From Lachnospiraceae bacterium (GTDB lineage Bacteria > Bacillota > Clostridia > Lachnospirales > Lachnospiraceae), in contig CAJTBF010000001.1 of assembly GCA_910574195.1 (NCBI GenBank), forward strand, positions 1 to 64,000: a stretch of DNA of 64,000 nt, given 5' to 3'. A program made the translations under genes and the position numbers. Numbering within the stretch: position 1 is the first letter of the stretch; the number at the start of each line of letters is the position of its first letter. Below are positions 41,168 through 50,878 of this stretch, piece by piece. Below the pieces are notes generated by a model. The model saw only the letters and a list, made by a program, of their open reading frames with translations, ran no database searches and was not told where the DNA came from.

Positions 41168-42190
41168 CTATCTTAACCACCTATAATCTTCATCTAACAT
41201 TGCGTATGTCAGTTTTCTGTAATCCTGTTTTTTTTCTATGATTTTTTGAAGACCTTCTACTACGCAGAATTCAGGCCGCGGTGTGGTTTTCACCTTCAGT
41301 CCGGTGGCTTCCTGCATATATGTGGAAAGTTCCTTTAAATGTGCCAGTCCTCCGGTCAGATAGATTCCGTTTTTCTCAATTCCTTTGCGGACATGGGGCG
41401 GCGTCCGTTCATACATGGAGCGAATGGATTCCATGCATTCTCCCAGAACTTCTTTTACCGTGGTTCGGACCATTCCGGTTGGAATCCCTCTGTAACGGGG
41501 CAGTCCGGTGAGAAGATCGCGGCCGGGAATATCCAGAGCCATTGCGGTCTCATCCCCGAATACGCCAAAGTCCATTCGAAGCATCTCCGCAGTCCTCTTT
41601 CCGATCAGAAAGTCCAGATTGTGCCGTACCATATTCTGGATTGCCAGATCCAGATGTATCCCGCCGGTCTTTAAAAGACGGTTCATCACCAGTCCTCCAT
41701 AAGATAGTACGGAAAGTTCTGTTACACCGCCGCCCATATCTATAACAAAGGCTCCTTCCGTATGAAAGATATCCATACCCAGGCCAATGGCCTCTACGAT
41801 TCCCCTTTCCGCAATTCGCACGGACTTTGCGCGCGCGGAGGAATGGGATACCAGATCATAAAAGGCACGTTTTTCTACTTCCGTAACGTCGGTGGGCACT
41901 GCTACCAGATATTCTGCGCCTGCCGAAAACGGCCGTTCTTTTTTCAGAAGTTCTACCAGTAACTGCTGCATATCGTCAAAACGGGCAATGGCCCCACTCT
42001 GCATTGGGAATTCTACCGCGATGCCCGGCGGCGTCTTTTCATACATCACCCACGCGTCGTCTCCGGCGGCATAAATCCGTCCGTTTTTCTTTGCAACGAC
42101 GTTCTTCTCTTTCCAGATGAACTCCCGTTTTGCGTCATATACTTTTATCTCATAGGTTCCCAGATCCAATCCATAAATATTCTGGAACAT
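41168..42190 (-). CDS. mreB: MreB-like rod shape-determining actin homolog
   Basis: A 340-residue actin-fold ATPase. The phosphate-1 motif reads IYGLDLGTYEIKVYD (classic MreB has DLGTANTLVY), phosphate-2 is FVIDMGGGVTEL and the adenosine motif is YLTGGLAHLKEL. ATG 42190 has AAAGG at the best distance; an ATG two codons earlier overlaps it. The divergence suggests a specialised MreB/Mbl-type paralog, but its position in front of mreC and mreD makes it the shape-determining copy of this operon. Confidence 0.92.
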   Translation of the reverse strand: MFQNIYGLDLGTYEIKVYDAKREFIWKEKNVVAKKNGRIYAAGDDAWVMYEKTPPGIAVEFPMQSGAIARFDDMQQLLVELLKKERPFSAGAEYLVAVPTDVTEVEKRAFYDLVSHSSARAKSVRIAERGIVEAIGLGMDIFHTEGAFVIDMGGGVTELSVLSYGGLVMNRLLKTGGIHLDLAIQNMVRHNLDFLIGKRTAEMLRMDFGVFGDETAMALDIPGRDLLTGLPRYRGIPTGMVRTTVKEVLGECMESIRSMYERTPPHVRKGIEKNGIYLTGGLAHLKELSTYMQEATGLKVKTTPRPEFCVVEGLQKIIEKKQDYRKLTYAMLDEDYRWLR

Positions 42191-42266
42191 ACACATCCCT
42201 TTCCTTATTTCTGTTCAGATACCGGCTGCGTCCTGCGCGGTTTCACCGTGAGAAGGTTCCTCTTTT

Positions 42267-42962
42267 TTAAATATCGTTCATAATGCCCTGTTCCTGCATG
42301 CTGCTGTAACAATTATTTCCGATAATGATATGATCCAGAAGTTCCACCCCGATCATTTTCCCGGCCTGCGCCACCCGTTTTGTCACAAGGATGTCTTCCC
42401 GGCTTGGGGTAGGATCCCCGCTTGGATGATTATGCAAAAGAATGATGGACACCGCATTTTTCTGCAATGCTTCCACAAAGAGTTCCCGCGGGGAAACCAG
42501 GGAAGCGTTGACGGTACCTTTGGAGATATTGCTCTCCCCAATCAGACGGGTCTTTGTATTCAAAAGCAGCAGTTTCATAAACTCCTGCTTCTGGTGCCGC
42601 ATGTCTTCCATATAATATCTCGCGATGGTATCCGGCGCATGAAAATTCAGTTCCGGACCGGCTCCCGCTTTGGACAGCCGTTTCGCAAGTTCGGACAGGC
42701 AGAGGATCTGGACTGCCTTGACTTTTCCAATTCCTCTTACCCCAAGCAGCTGTTCATAGGACCAGTGATGTACGCTCAAAATTCCGTCGTCGAAAAGTCC
42801 GGGATAGAGAATTCTCCTTGCCAGTTCCAGGGAATTCTCTCCCCGTGTTCCGCTGCGCAAAAGAACCGCCAGCAATTCGATATCCGTCAGATTTTCCGGG
42901 CCAAAACGCGCGCACTTTTCATAAGGACGCTCTTCCATGTTCAGTTCTTTGATTGTTTTCAT
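42267..42962 (-). CDS. radC: RadC/JAB-domain protein
   Basis: A 231-residue protein: an N-terminal helix-hairpin-helix (EQLLGVRGIGKVKAVQIL) and a C-terminal MPN/JAB domain with the zinc motif HNHPSGDPTPSRED. The family was named for DNA repair but its biochemical role is unclear. It lies just upstream of mreB, as in many Firmicutes. It may share a promoter with the mre operon; the upstream region contains repeats only. Confidence 0.93.
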   Translation of the reverse strand: MKTIKELNMEERPYEKCARFGPENLTDIELLAVLLRSGTRGENSLELARRILYPGLFDDGILSVHHWSYEQLLGVRGIGKVKAVQILCLSELAKRLSKAGAGPELNFHAPDTIARYYMEDMRHQKQEFMKLLLLNTKTRLIGESNISKGTVNASLVSPRELFVEALQKNAVSIILLHNHPSGDPTPSREDILVTKRVAQAGKMIGVELLDHIIIGNNCYSSMQEQGIMNDI

Positions 42963-42995
42963 GTATCTTACCGGAAGATGACAATTAAAATAAGT

Positions 42996-43047
42996 TTATG
43001 CGCCCTTCGGGCGAGCGGACAGCTGCCGCTGTCCAATAAAGTATACG
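42996..43047. repeat. Family U palindromic repeat, partial copy upstream of radC
   Basis: GCCCTTCGGGCG, then GGACAGCTGCCGCTGTCC and AATAAAGTATACG, matches the right half of the copy at 43276. Confidence 0.7.
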
Positions 43048-43207
43048 AAAAAACACCTCTGAAATGCCTGAAATACAACGGCAGAGGAAAACGTGCCTTA
43101 CACGATAAAGAATATTGTACCATAATTTGAAAAAACTGTATAGGGCCTGATTTTTAAATTTCTGTAAATTTGTAACAATTTTGTAACATCTTCGCAAAAT
43201 ATATACC

Positions 43208-43350
43208 ATCCGGACACCCGTATCTGGAATACTCCGCACGAATAGACAGCCTATGCTGTCCAGCAAGGTATACCCATCCGGGCATCCCGTAATTCATGCC
43301 CTTCGGGCGGACGGACAGCTACCGCTGTCCGATAAGGTATGAATTATGGG
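43208..43350. repeat. Family U palindromic repeat, two tandem copies
   Basis: Units at 43208-43275 and 43276-43350 share the pattern ATCCGG..CCCGTA, then a short stem (GCCCTTCGGGC or CTCCGCACGA), then GACAGC...GCTGTCC and AAGGTAT. They fill most of the 406-base gap between radC and the flavoprotein gene; no gene is present in the gap. Confidence 0.8.
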
Positions 43351-43368
43351 ATATAGGGATATACTACC

Positions 43369-44976
43369 TTATTTCTCCACAGGCCGGGAAAAACGGCGAA
43401 TCAAAGCCTCCGCTGTTTTTAATCCGTCCATTGCCGCAGAAGTAATACCGCCGGCGTATCCCGCTCCCTCTCCGCAGGGATAGATACCGCCGATGCCGCC
43501 TTCAAAATTTTCGTCCCGCAGGATACGTACCGGGGAAGAGGTTCTGCTCTCTACCGCTGATAACAGAGCGTCTTCTCTGGCAAATCCCGGAATCCTGCGG
43601 TCCATGGCAAGGATGCCTTTCTCCAGCGAAACAGCCAGTTCTTCCGGGAAGACGGAACGAACATCTGCAAAACGAAAGGCCCCTTTGATCTGGGGACGGA
43701 TCTCTCCGAATTCTTTTGTGACAATCCGTCTGCAAAAATCTCCGAAACACTGTACGGGAACAGCCCCCTCTCCCACCTGAAAGGCTCGTTGTTCCAGACG
43801 GCGCTGGAATTCCACCCCGGCCAGTGGGTGGGAACTTTCAAAATCATCCGGGGTTACCGTTACAATGACGGCACTGTTGGCATTTTCTCCGGCCCGCCCA
43901 TGGTAACTCATACCGTTGACGGCCAGGTATCCTTCCTGGGAGGAGGCATTGACCACATATCCTCCCGGACACATACAAAAGGTGTACACCCCCCGGCCGT
44001 TCTCCAGTTTTTCCGCCAGTTTATAGGAGGCGGCCGGAAGCCGTCCGGCCCACTTTTCCCCATATTGCATCTGCTGAATCATCTGCTGGGGATGCTCAAT
44101 CCGTACTCCTACGGCAAAGGATTTTGCCTGCATCCAAAGTCCGTTATTGTAGAGCATTTGAAAGGTATCTCTTGCACTGTGCCCGAGGGCCAGCACCAGA
44201 ACCTGTGCCTCCAAAGGTTCCGTGTGATTCAGAACAATCTGCCGGAGTTCTTTTTTGGGTCCTGTTTCCTGGCAGTGGATCCCGGTCAGGCAGTGACGGA
44301 AACGGGTTTCTCCGCCCAGGTCCTGAATTTCTTCCCTCATATTGCGGACAATCCGGCACAGGATATCCGTACCCACATGGGGTTTCTGCATATAAAGAAT
44401 CTGTTCCGGCGCTCCGAAACGCACAAAACTCTCCAGCACCAGCCGGTTTCGCCCTTTCGTATCTTTTACCAATGTATTCAATTTTCCGTCGGAAAATGTA
44501 CCGGCTCCGCCTTCCCCAAAAGAAACGTTGGATTGAGGATTCAGTTTTCCGCTCTCCCAGAACGTCTGTACATCCCGGATCCGTTCCTCCACCGGCGCTC
44601 CCCGTTCCAGAAGAAGCGGCCGATACCCCTCCTTTGCCAGAAGCCAGGCGCAAAACAATCCGGCCGGGCCACAGCCTGCGATAACCGGCCGATGCAAAAG
44701 GGGCTCTTCTCCGTGGGAAGGCGCCTGATAATGGATTTCCTGTATTTTTCGTACTCCCATCCGTTGTTTTCGAAGAATGGCACTCTCCTGCGGTGTCGCC
44801 ACGTCCACGGTATATTCGTAAAAAATATCCGGTTTCTTTCTGGCGTCAATGGACTGCCGGAAAATCCGGTATTCCATGGGAGTTGTTCGTCCGATCCGCA
44901 GATATTTGCGGATTTTATACTCCAGGTCCCTGGCAGTATGATCCGGTGTCAGCCGAAGATGTTCTACTCTAAGCAT
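43369..44976 (-). CDS. FAD-dependent oxidoreductase of the COG2509 type
   Basis: A 535-residue flavoprotein. ATG 44976 (MLRVEHLRL) follows GGGAGGCGG; the open frame extends upstream into the next gene. The N-terminal region (1-90) is followed by the FAD-binding Rossmann motif VIAGCGPAGLFCAWLLAKEGY, then FGEGGAGTFSDGKLNTLVKD, and the C-terminal GIYPCGEGAGYAGGITSAAMDGLKTAE flavin loop. The family (uncharacterised FAD-dependent dehydrogenases) has no known substrate. The overlap of 8 bases with the HI0933-family gene upstream links the two. Confidence 0.88.
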   Translation of the reverse strand: MLRVEHLRLTPDHTARDLEYKIRKYLRIGRTTPMEYRIFRQSIDARKKPDIFYEYTVDVATPQESAILRKQRMGVRKIQEIHYQAPSHGEEPLLHRPVIAGCGPAGLFCAWLLAKEGYRPLLLERGAPVEERIRDVQTFWESGKLNPQSNVSFGEGGAGTFSDGKLNTLVKDTKGRNRLVLESFVRFGAPEQILYMQKPHVGTDILCRIVRNMREEIQDLGGETRFRHCLTGIHCQETGPKKELRQIVLNHTEPLEAQVLVLALGHSARDTFQMLYNNGLWMQAKSFAVGVRIEHPQQMIQQMQYGEKWAGRLPAASYKLAEKLENGRGVYTFCMCPGGYVVNASSQEGYLAVNGMSYHGRAGENANSAVIVTVTPDDFESSHPLAGVEFQRRLEQRAFQVGEGAVPVQCFGDFCRRIVTKEFGEIRPQIKGAFRFADVRSVFPEELAVSLEKGILAMDRRIPGFAREDALLSAVESRTSSPVRILRDENFEGGIGGIYPCGEGAGYAGGITSAAMDGLKTAEALIRRFSRPVEK

Positions 44977-46210
44977 GTGCCGCCTCCCTTCCGGCCACAT
45001 GTCCGCTGGCCCATGCCCATTGCAGATTGTAGCCGCCGCAAATTCCGTCCACATCCAGAATTTCCCCGGCAAAATAAAGCCCCGGAACAAGAAGTGATTC
45101 CAGTGTCTCCGGGGATACCTCCCTGGTATCGACGCCTCCCTGGCAAACCTGCGCCTGCGAAAAAGCATTTGTCTGTGTGACCGTCGTCTGAAACTGCTGA
45201 ATCAGACAAAAAAGTTTCTTCCATTGTGCTTTCGTCAAAGTATCTACGCATTGGTTTCTGGGAAATTCTCCCAGACGAATCCACAGATCGCACAACTTTT
45301 TGGGAAACAGCCCGATAAAAAATTCTTCCAGTGTCTTCCGGGGACGGGACAGCGCTCTTTTCTTTAAAAAATCTGCCAGTTCTTCCCGGCCCATCTCCGG
45401 CAGAAAATTCAATACTGCCGTCACCTGCCGTTTTTGATATAAGGCCCTTGCCGCGGCTCCGCTCACCTGAAATACCGGAATCCCGGAGATGCCGTAGTTT
45501 GTCAACTGCAGTTCTCCTTCCTCTTCGGCGACGCAGACCCGGTTCGCCAGAATCGAAACTTTTCCCTGTGCCCGAACTCCGGCAATACTCGGATAGAACT
45601 TTTCCGAACAGCGCAGCTGTACCAGCGCCGGAAGAACCGGAACCAAACGGTGTCCCAGATTTTGGGCCAGCATATAGCCGGAACCGTCACTGCCGGGTAC
45701 GGAAGATGCCCTGGAACCTGCAGCCAAAATTACTTTGGAGGCAAAAAAATCTCCGGTATTGGTCTGTACCTGAAACCCCGGTTTTTCTGCCAGCAGCCGG
45801 GTACAGGCAGTTTCCGTAAAAATCCGGACTTTCAGGCGGCCACATTCCATGCGCAGTACATCCAGCACGGAGGAAGCCTGTTCCGAGCGGGGATAGAGAC
45901 AACCGTTCCGGTTCTTTGGTGAGATCCCCAGTTGTTCAAAAAAGTCTACGGTTTTCTGCACGTCAAACTGCCGGAGAATCTTCCGGGGAAAGGAAGGATT
46001 TCCGGAGTGATAACAGGCGTCCGCCTGATACAGATTTGTATAGTTGCATTTCCCGTTTCCCGTGGACAAAATTTTTCGGCCTACCCGGTCGTTCTGCTCC
46101 AGGAGCAGGACATCCGCCCCGGACTGCGCCGCGGTGATAGCAGCCATCATTCCGGAAGCGCCTCCTCCGATGACCGCCACCTGGCCGGTCCTGTTTTCTT
46201 TTTTTGTCAT
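44969..46210 (-). CDS. HI0933/YhiN-family flavoprotein
   Basis: A 413-residue NAD(P)/FAD-dependent oxidoreductase. ATG 46210 has AGGAA about 8 bases upstream; ATG 46228 is an alternative. Motifs: VAVIGGGASGMMAAITAAQSGADVLLLE (dinucleotide binding), GRKILSTGNGKCNYTN (family signature) and the C-terminal FAGEILDVDGICGGYNLQWAWASG. Known HI0933 members are of uncertain function. It lies between the methionine-gamma-lyase-like gene and the COG2509 gene, with an 8-base overlap to the latter. Confidence 0.9.
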   Translation of the reverse strand: MTKKENRTGQVAVIGGGASGMMAAITAAQSGADVLLLEQNDRVGRKILSTGNGKCNYTNLYQADACYHSGNPSFPRKILRQFDVQKTVDFFEQLGISPKNRNGCLYPRSEQASSVLDVLRMECGRLKVRIFTETACTRLLAEKPGFQVQTNTGDFFASKVILAAGSRASSVPGSDGSGYMLAQNLGHRLVPVLPALVQLRCSEKFYPSIAGVRAQGKVSILANRVCVAEEEGELQLTNYGISGIPVFQVSGAAARALYQKRQVTAVLNFLPEMGREELADFLKKRALSRPRKTLEEFFIGLFPKKLCDLWIRLGEFPRNQCVDTLTKAQWKKLFCLIQQFQTTVTQTNAFSQAQVCQGGVDTREVSPETLESLLVPGLYFAGEILDVDGICGGYNLQWAWASGHVAGREAAHA

Positions 46211-46266
46211 GGCGTGTTCCTCATCCAATCCATTATTCTGTACACAAAGGGTACATCGGATTCTTT

Positions 46267-47565
46267 TTATAGTTCTTTCAGTTTTTCCGGCGTGATAATC
46301 CCTGCGTTTACGAGAGATTCCAGAGATTTCAGGATTCCCAGCTTTGCACTGGGCCAGGTCAGCCCCCCCTGGAAATAGACCGCATAGGGCGGTTTGATGG
46401 GACCGTCCGCGCTTAATTCGATGGAGGAACCCTGTACGAACGCGCCGGCGGCCATAATGACGTCGCTGTCATAGCCCGGCATGGCCCAGGGAACCGGCGT
46501 GACAAAACTGTCTACCGGCGCCGCAGACTGGATCCCCTGGCAAAATGCAATCACACCTTCCGGAGTTCCCAACTCTACGGCCTGAATAATGTCATGCCGT
46601 GACTCTCTTCCGTTCGGAATGACGGGATAGCCCAGACGTTCGTATAAATTTGCGGCGAATACGGCGCCTTTCAGCGCGCTGCACACCACCACGGGAGCCA
46701 GGAAAAATCCCTGATAAAAGGACTGCATGACTCCCAGGGAGGCGCCCACTTCCAATCCCAGTCCCGGGGAGGTCAGACGGTAACCACAGTTTTCAATCAA
46801 TTCTTTTTTTCCGGCAATATAACCGCCTGCCGGCGCCAGGCCGCCGCCCGGATTTTTGATCAGGGAACCGACCACCATATCCGCCCCCACGTCGCTTGGC
46901 TCCAGCGTTTCTACGAATTCTCCATAACAGTTGTCTACCATACAGATGACATCCGGTTTGATCTTTTTTATAAATGCGATCAATTCTCCGATCTGTGCCA
47001 CGGAGTAGCTTGGTCTGGTCTGATATCCTTTGGAGCGCTGAATCGTAACCAGTTTTGTTTCTTCCCGAATGGCCTGTGCAATGGCCGGATAATCAAAAAA
47101 ACCGTCCGGTTTTAATTCCACCTGCCGGTACGTAATCCCATATTCCGCAAGAGACCCTTTCGACGGCCGGATTCCGATTACTTCCTCCAACGTATCATAA
47201 GGTTTTCCAACAGGGGAGAGCAGTTCGTCTCCCGGCCGGAGATTTGCCGAGAGCGCAAGCGCGAGCGAGTGTGTTCCACAAGTGATCTGCGGCCGTACCA
47301 GCGCGGCTTCCGTATGAAACGTATCCGCATAAACCCGTTCCAGCGTATCTCTTCCGTCGTCATTATATCCGTATCCCGTGGCATACTGAAAACAGCTTTC
47401 GCTTACCCGGTTTTTCTGCATTGCATAGAGTACCTTCCACTGGTTCTGCTCCGCAGTCTTGTCAAATTCCAGAAACCGGGGCAGTAATTCCTGCTCCAGT
47501 CGTTCCCCGGCCTGAAATACCGGCTCGGAAATTCCCAGTATTGCTGCCATGTTCTGTTTTTCCAT
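46267..47565 (-). CDS. Methionine gamma-lyase-like PLP enzyme (aluminium-resistance family)
   Basis: A 432-residue fold-type I PLP protein of the Met_gamma_lyase (YnbB/aluminium resistance) family. Cofactor site: IKNPGGGLAPAGGYIAGKKELI (PLP Lys region), ICMVDNCYGEFVETLEPSDVGADMVVGS before it, and QITCGTHSLALALSANLRPGDELLSP near the N-terminus. It is encoded downstream of miaA, as in Bacillus and many Clostridia. The real substrate is unknown; the name reflects similarity only. Confidence 0.88.
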   Translation of the reverse strand: MEKQNMAAILGISEPVFQAGERLEQELLPRFLEFDKTAEQNQWKVLYAMQKNRVSESCFQYATGYGYNDDGRDTLERVYADTFHTEAALVRPQITCGTHSLALALSANLRPGDELLSPVGKPYDTLEEVIGIRPSKGSLAEYGITYRQVELKPDGFFDYPAIAQAIREETKLVTIQRSKGYQTRPSYSVAQIGELIAFIKKIKPDVICMVDNCYGEFVETLEPSDVGADMVVGSLIKNPGGGLAPAGGYIAGKKELIENCGYRLTSPGLGLEVGASLGVMQSFYQGFFLAPVVVCSALKGAVFAANLYERLGYPVIPNGRESRHDIIQAVELGTPEGVIAFCQGIQSAAPVDSFVTPVPWAMPGYDSDVIMAAGAFVQGSSIELSADGPIKPPYAVYFQGGLTWPSAKLGILKSLESLVNAGIITPEKLKEL

Positions 47566-47815
47566 TCTATCCTCTCTCCTTTTAAAACCATAAGGTAACT
47601 ATAATATTTCTTTTGCCGTGAAGGAAGTTTGCGTTACTTTTCGCGGTTCAGGACCAGACTGCACATTCCATGTGAATATGATTCGATAATATTTTTGTAT
47701 ACATGTATGAAAAATAATCGTTATGGTTCGCACCGCGCCAGGCACTGCGCTGCCCGATGACGGAGGATCTCTATGTCCTGTCCGGATAGCCGCCGGTCCC
47801 CTGCCAAAAGCAACT
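47566..47815. other. Intergenic gap with element shared with 20.8 kb
   Basis: AATCGTTATGGTTC near 47720 and CAAAAGCAACTTTAAGTGGG near 47810 match, in part inverted, the nadD-yqeK gap. No gene seen; the open frame here lacks a ribosome site and family similarity. Confidence 0.35.
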
Positions 47816-48814
47816 TTAAGTGGGAGGGCGGCTGTTCCTGTCCGCGCCCGCAGGGTGTGAACAGGAACAAATAATTTTTCGCTCTTCCAATTCCTTTCGC
47901 ATATATAACAGGATGCGTTTTTCATCGTAATCATATGCTGCTTTCTCGATCCAGAGGACGTCGCGCTCCCGTTTAAACCATGTAACCTGCCGCTTTGCGA
48001 AATGCCTCGTATCCCGTTTGATCACGGAGACGGCTTCTTCCAGCGTAGAGCCACCTTCCAGATAATCCAGCAGTTCTTTATACCCAAGCCCCTGCATGGA
48101 AACCATATCCCGGGTATATCCCTGTTCTTTCAAACGGCAGACTTCCTGCAAGAGTCCCTCTTCCATCATTTGATCTACCCGTTGATTGATTCGCTCATAC
48201 AGCCGCTGCCGTTCTTCCAGCAGTACAAAATAGGCAAAACAGTAGGGAGACTCCTTCTGCCGCTGCTCTGCATTATGAGCGGAAATGGGCTTTCCCGTCT
48301 GCTGAAAATATTCCAGCGCACGGATCACCCGTTTTACATTGCGGGCGTGGATTTCCTCTGCCGAACGTGGATCCACCCGGCGCAGCATTTCATGCAGATA
48401 CCCGGCGCCTTTTTCTTTTGCCAGAGTCTCCAGATCCCGCCGATAGGCCGGATCTTCCCCATGCTGCGTAAAGTCGATATCATACAGTATGGCCTGAATA
48501 TAGAATCCGGTCCCTCCCACCAGGATGGGAATTTTTCCGCGCCGGTAGATTTCGTCCATGGCCTGTCTGGCCATCTCCTGAAAACGGACCACGTGAAATT
48601 CTTCGTCCGGTTCCAGCGCGTCCACCAGAAAATGAGGCACCCCCTCCATCTCTTCCGGCCGGATCTTGGCGGAACCAATGTTCATTTGTTTATAAACCTG
48701 CATGGAATCCGCGGAAATGATTTCCCCGCCGATGGCTTTCGCGAGAGAAATGGAAAGTTTGGTTTTCCCCACAGCGGTGGGACCTGTCAGTATCACCAGT
48801 GGTCTTTTTTTCAT
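47816..48814 (-). CDS. miaA: tRNA dimethylallyltransferase
   Basis: A 332-residue enzyme adding dimethylallyl to A37 of tRNAs reading UNN codons. P-loop GPTAVGKTKLSISLA at residues 11-25, SADSMQVYKQMNIGSAK, LVGGTGFYIQAILY and the ARNVKRVIRALEY and RQVTWFKRE segments are typical. The last 17 residues or so (starting CSCSHPAG after ELEERKII) lie in the repeat-like DNA at 47.8 kb and look added. Its product is further modified by MiaB (ms2i6A), encoded nearby at 53822. Follows mutL with a 20-base gap. Confidence 0.95.
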   Translation of the reverse strand: MKKRPLVILTGPTAVGKTKLSISLAKAIGGEIISADSMQVYKQMNIGSAKIRPEEMEGVPHFLVDALEPDEEFHVVRFQEMARQAMDEIYRRGKIPILVGGTGFYIQAILYDIDFTQHGEDPAYRRDLETLAKEKGAGYLHEMLRRVDPRSAEEIHARNVKRVIRALEYFQQTGKPISAHNAEQRQKESPYCFAYFVLLEERQRLYERINQRVDQMMEEGLLQEVCRLKEQGYTRDMVSMQGLGYKELLDYLEGGSTLEEAVSVIKRDTRHFAKRQVTWFKRERDVLWIEKAAYDYDEKRILLYMRKELEERKIICSCSHPAGADRNSRPPT

Positions 48815-48834
48815 AACGCGGAACTCCTCTCTTT

Positions 48835-50829
48835 TTATACAATTCTTTTAAACTTCTTTTCCAGTTCCCGTTTTGAGATGGCAATGATTGTCGGCCTGCC
48901 ATGGGGACAGTGATAGGGATTGTCCAGAAGAAGTAATTCTCCGATCAGTTCGTCCACTTCCTTTGGAGACAGCCGGTTATTCCCCTTCACGGCCGCCTTG
49001 CAGGATAAGGAGGCGATCTTTTCATCCAGCAGATCGGGCGTCATGGAAGTGCGGATTCCGTCTGTCAGAGCATCCAGCATTTCAAGGAACAGATCTTTCC
49101 TGGCAAGACCGAACAGATTGTCCGGGACTGCCCGCAGCGCATAGGCGTCTCCCCCAAAAGGTTCAATCTCGAATCCGATCCGGGAAAAACGATCCATGTG
49201 TTTTTGTAACGTCTCTTCCTCCTGCATGGATAAGGTCAGAATCAGAGGCGGGGTAATATACTGGGAAGTATATTCCCGGTTCTGCATCCCTTTCAATGTT
49301 CGCTCATACAATACCCGCTCGTGCGCCGCATGCTGGTCAATGATATAGAGCTGTTCCTGAAACTGAATCAGCCAGTAGGTGTCGAACACCTGTCCGATCA
49401 GACGGTACTCTGCGCGGACATTCCGCTTCAATAGTTTTTCCTCGAAAAGATCCATCTGCCTGCCGGCATCGGCTTCTTTGGAAAACAGATCTTTGTTTTT
49501 CGCTGCCCCATAGGAAGTGGTTTCCCGGATATGCACCGCTTTTTGAATCCGTTCTTTCTGCCGTGCTTCCTCACCCTGGAATATGCCCTGCCTGTCCGGC
49601 ACCTCCGCGGAGGAAGTCCGTTGGTGATACGCCTGCACCCGCTCCCTCATCTTCCGGATAAAGTATGCTTCATCCCGCGGTTCGCCCTCGGCAGCCTCCG
49701 GTTTTTCGGAAGGCTTCTGCGGCCGGAGACGAAATGGACTTTCGGCGGTCTTTTCCGTTGCCGGAGGAACCTGTACGTTGGTTTCTTGGGGCCCGGTGGA
49801 AGGCTTTGCCGGCTCCGGAATCGTTACCTGGGAAATCAGTTCCGGCTCCAGCAGCCTCTGGTGGATCCCTTCAAACACGGCGTCGTATACCTCCTGCTGC
49901 CGCTGAAAACGCAGTTCCATCTTGGTGGGATGTACGTTGACATCTACCTGTTCCCCTGCCAGATCAAATGCCAGTACCGCAAACGGAAATTTATGCTGCA
50001 TCAGAAAACCTTTGTAGGCATCCTCCAATGCCCGGGAGATCATGGGACTCTTCACGTATCTTCCATTTACAAAAAAATGTTCGAAATTCCGGTTTCCCCT
50101 TGTGATTCCGGGCGTTCCGATGTATCCGGTAATATGAATTCCGTTTTTTTCAAAATCCAGTTCCAGTAAGTCTGCCGAAACATTTCGCCCATATACCTGG
50201 TAGATGACATCCTTTTGCCTGCCGCTTCCAAAGGTCCGCAGCTTTTCCTGCCCGTTGTTTCGGAAAAGAACCGCCACTTCCGGGTGGGACAGCGCCATGC
50301 GCAGAAGCAGATCCTGTACGTGTCCGGCTTCTGTGACGGCAGTTTTTAAAAACTTTCTTCGGGCCGGCACATTGTAAAACAGTTGACGCGCCACAAATGT
50401 GGTTCCGTCCGGCGCCCCGGTATCCTCCAGGGAGAGCTCTTTTCCCCCTTCAATCCGATAACGGGAACCGTAAGTTTCCTCCCGTGACTTCGTAATCAGT
50501 TCCACCTTTGTGACGGCGGCGATGCTGGAAAGCGCTTCTCCGCGGAATCCCAGTGAAGAGATCCGTGCCAGATCTTCCACGCAGCGGATCTTGCTGGTAG
50601 AGTGCCGCAGAAAGGCGCGGGGAATCTGTTCCCGGGGAATTCCTTCCCCGTTATCCACCACCCGGATCAAGGAAATCCCGCCCTCCTCGATCTCCACGGC
50701 TATGGAGGAAGCCCCTGCGTCGATGGCATTCTCCACCAGTTCTTTGATCACCGAGGCAGGGCGTTCAATGACCTCCCCGGCGGCAATCTTATCAATGGTC
50801 AACGGATCTAAAATCTGAATCTGTGGCAT
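48835..50829 (-). CDS. mutL: DNA mismatch repair protein MutL
   Basis: A 664-residue GHKL ATPase. N-terminal motifs: IAAGEVIERPASVIKELVENAIDAG, VDNGEGI, RHSTSKI and SLGFRGEALSSI. A central low-complexity linker (about 340-460) leads to the C-terminal dimerisation domain with the endonuclease motif DQHAAHERVLYE, so this MutL nicks DNA itself, as expected where MutH is absent. Lies 49 bases after mutS. Confidence 0.97.
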   Translation of the reverse strand: MPQIQILDPLTIDKIAAGEVIERPASVIKELVENAIDAGASSIAVEIEEGGISLIRVVDNGEGIPREQIPRAFLRHSTSKIRCVEDLARISSLGFRGEALSSIAAVTKVELITKSREETYGSRYRIEGGKELSLEDTGAPDGTTFVARQLFYNVPARRKFLKTAVTEAGHVQDLLLRMALSHPEVAVLFRNNGQEKLRTFGSGRQKDVIYQVYGRNVSADLLELDFEKNGIHITGYIGTPGITRGNRNFEHFFVNGRYVKSPMISRALEDAYKGFLMQHKFPFAVLAFDLAGEQVDVNVHPTKMELRFQRQQEVYDAVFEGIHQRLLEPELISQVTIPEPAKPSTGPQETNVQVPPATEKTAESPFRLRPQKPSEKPEAAEGEPRDEAYFIRKMRERVQAYHQRTSSAEVPDRQGIFQGEEARQKERIQKAVHIRETTSYGAAKNKDLFSKEADAGRQMDLFEEKLLKRNVRAEYRLIGQVFDTYWLIQFQEQLYIIDQHAAHERVLYERTLKGMQNREYTSQYITPPLILTLSMQEEETLQKHMDRFSRIGFEIEPFGGDAYALRAVPDNLFGLARKDLFLEMLDALTDGIRTSMTPDLLDEKIASLSCKAAVKGNNRLSPKEVDELIGELLLLDNPYHCPHGRPTIIAISKRELEKKFKRIV

Positions 50830-50878
50830 CGTTCTCCCTTTCTCTCCTGCTGTTCTCTCATTCCGGATATTTGGCGCT

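Noticed and set aside
43789-45180. Long plus-strand open frame of 463 codons
   Set aside because: It is the mirror of two well-supported flavoprotein genes on the minus strand and has no domain similarity.
47599-47934. Minus-strand frame between miaA and the methionine-gamma-lyase-like gene (possible hfq)
   Set aside because: The translation does not resemble Hfq, overlaps miaA, and lacks a ribosome site.
48002-48913. Plus-strand frame of 303 codons opposite miaA
   Set aside because: A shadow of miaA and the end of mutL; no start site or recognisable motif.
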